DNA from: Trileptium ribeirensis
Taxonomy: Eukaryota > Nematoda > Enoplea > Enoplida > Thoracostomopsidae
DNA length: 64,000 bases
Direction of reading: 5' to 3'
NCBI GenBank assembly: GCA_030248225.1
Contig: JASANE010026561.1
Span: 1 to 64,000, forward strand
Positions within the stretch are counted from its first letter, which is position 1. The number at the start of each line of letters is the position of its first letter. The position numbers and the translations under genes were made by a program. The notes beneath the pieces were generated by a model. The model did not search any database. It was not told the origin of the DNA and saw only the letters and a program-made list of their open reading frames with translations. Shown piece by piece: positions 63,651 through 64,000 of this stretch.

Positions 63651-64000
63651 GGGGTGGTGCTGGGACGTATAGGGAGGGAGAAGTCAAAATTTGCTCAGGG
63701 GTCCCAACCTTGGTAAGCTGCCGAAATGATGCGGGAGCTCGAGAATTGTCCTCGTATCTGCGGTTAGGCCAGGATACCTTGGACAAATATGCAAAGAACA
63801 TTTACGCTGAATTTATTTCAAATCACCTTTAGATAATCTAATCTGTGTTTTAATCCGTTGGCGAATGACAAAACTCTTAATATGGAATTTTTCATAGATA
63901 ATAAGGTGACTGAATGTTGTCTGTTTCTGGTATCTAGCCTTTAGAGGTAAGAACAGGCCTACTTTTTTAGCCCTGGTCCAAATTATGACGTATTACGGCG
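63651..64000. other. Window end, no gene recognised
   Basis: An open frame at about 63620-63832 lies partly in the antisense retroelement relative and shows no domain. The missing Lrrk exon must lie beyond this point or be unrecognised. Confidence 0.3.

Overview
This is a stretch of an animal (metazoan, probably invertebrate) nuclear genome. It has spliced exons with GT..AG borders, very long introns, and dense transposable elements of animal type (CR1/RTE-like and zinc-finger-tailed non-LTR elements, CsRn1-like and other Ty3/gypsy LTR elements, hAT and mariner-like DNA elements). No bacterial gene organisation, tRNA, rRNA or CRISPR array was seen. The species cannot be named from the sequence.

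Host gene. Five plus-strand exons (10049-10381, 46633-47136, 53493-54226, 55454-55547, 57045-57582) join in phase into about 734 codons. They encode the ankyrin-repeat and leucine-rich-repeat part of a LRRK1/Lrrk-type protein (a ROCO GTPase-kinase family). The N-terminal start and the ROC-COR-kinase part are not recognised in this window. The intron between the first two exons is 36.25 kb and cuts one ankyrin repeat in half.

1-10.0 kb is a graveyard of retroelements. It holds a fragment with a 2A-like motif, RTE-like reverse transcriptase remnants on both strands, a CsRn1-type gag-pol remnant with its 5' LTR and tRNA primer site, and a decayed relative of the giant element described next. 11.0-14.4 kb holds a short inverted-repeat element and a 2.8-kb element with long inverted arms.

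15,159-46,590 is a giant LTR retroelement, about 27.2 kb after removing a nested insertion. It lies in the same orientation as the host gene. The two copies of its 1.62-kb terminal segment are about 98-99% identical by eye. Each carries an array of 43-47-bp repeats with a dyad whose two arms change together. Layout: 5' terminal repeat (split by a 4.24-kb non-LTR element with an 11-bp target duplication), a 6.7-kb leader with several tandem-repeat blocks, Gag with a CCHC knuckle, an acidic ORF, an envelope-like class-I-fusion-type protein, protease, reverse transcriptase, RNase H, an acidic spacer, integrase, a proline-rich ORF, and a final ORF with a NADAR (YbiA-like, ADP-ribose-processing) domain followed by an apparently inactive SGNH-hydrolase-like domain. 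Placing the envelope-like gene before protease and adding a NADAR ORF are both atypical of Ty3/gypsy elements. The coding frame has many stops and frameshifts.

47-57 kb: introns with a decayed hAT transposase, C-rich tracts and a mariner-like MITE. 57.8-63.7 kb: an antisense decayed relative of the giant element's leader (collinear with 26.3 back to 21.2 kb), itself interrupted by a hAT element with a perfect 8-bp target duplication and by a second copy of the MITE.
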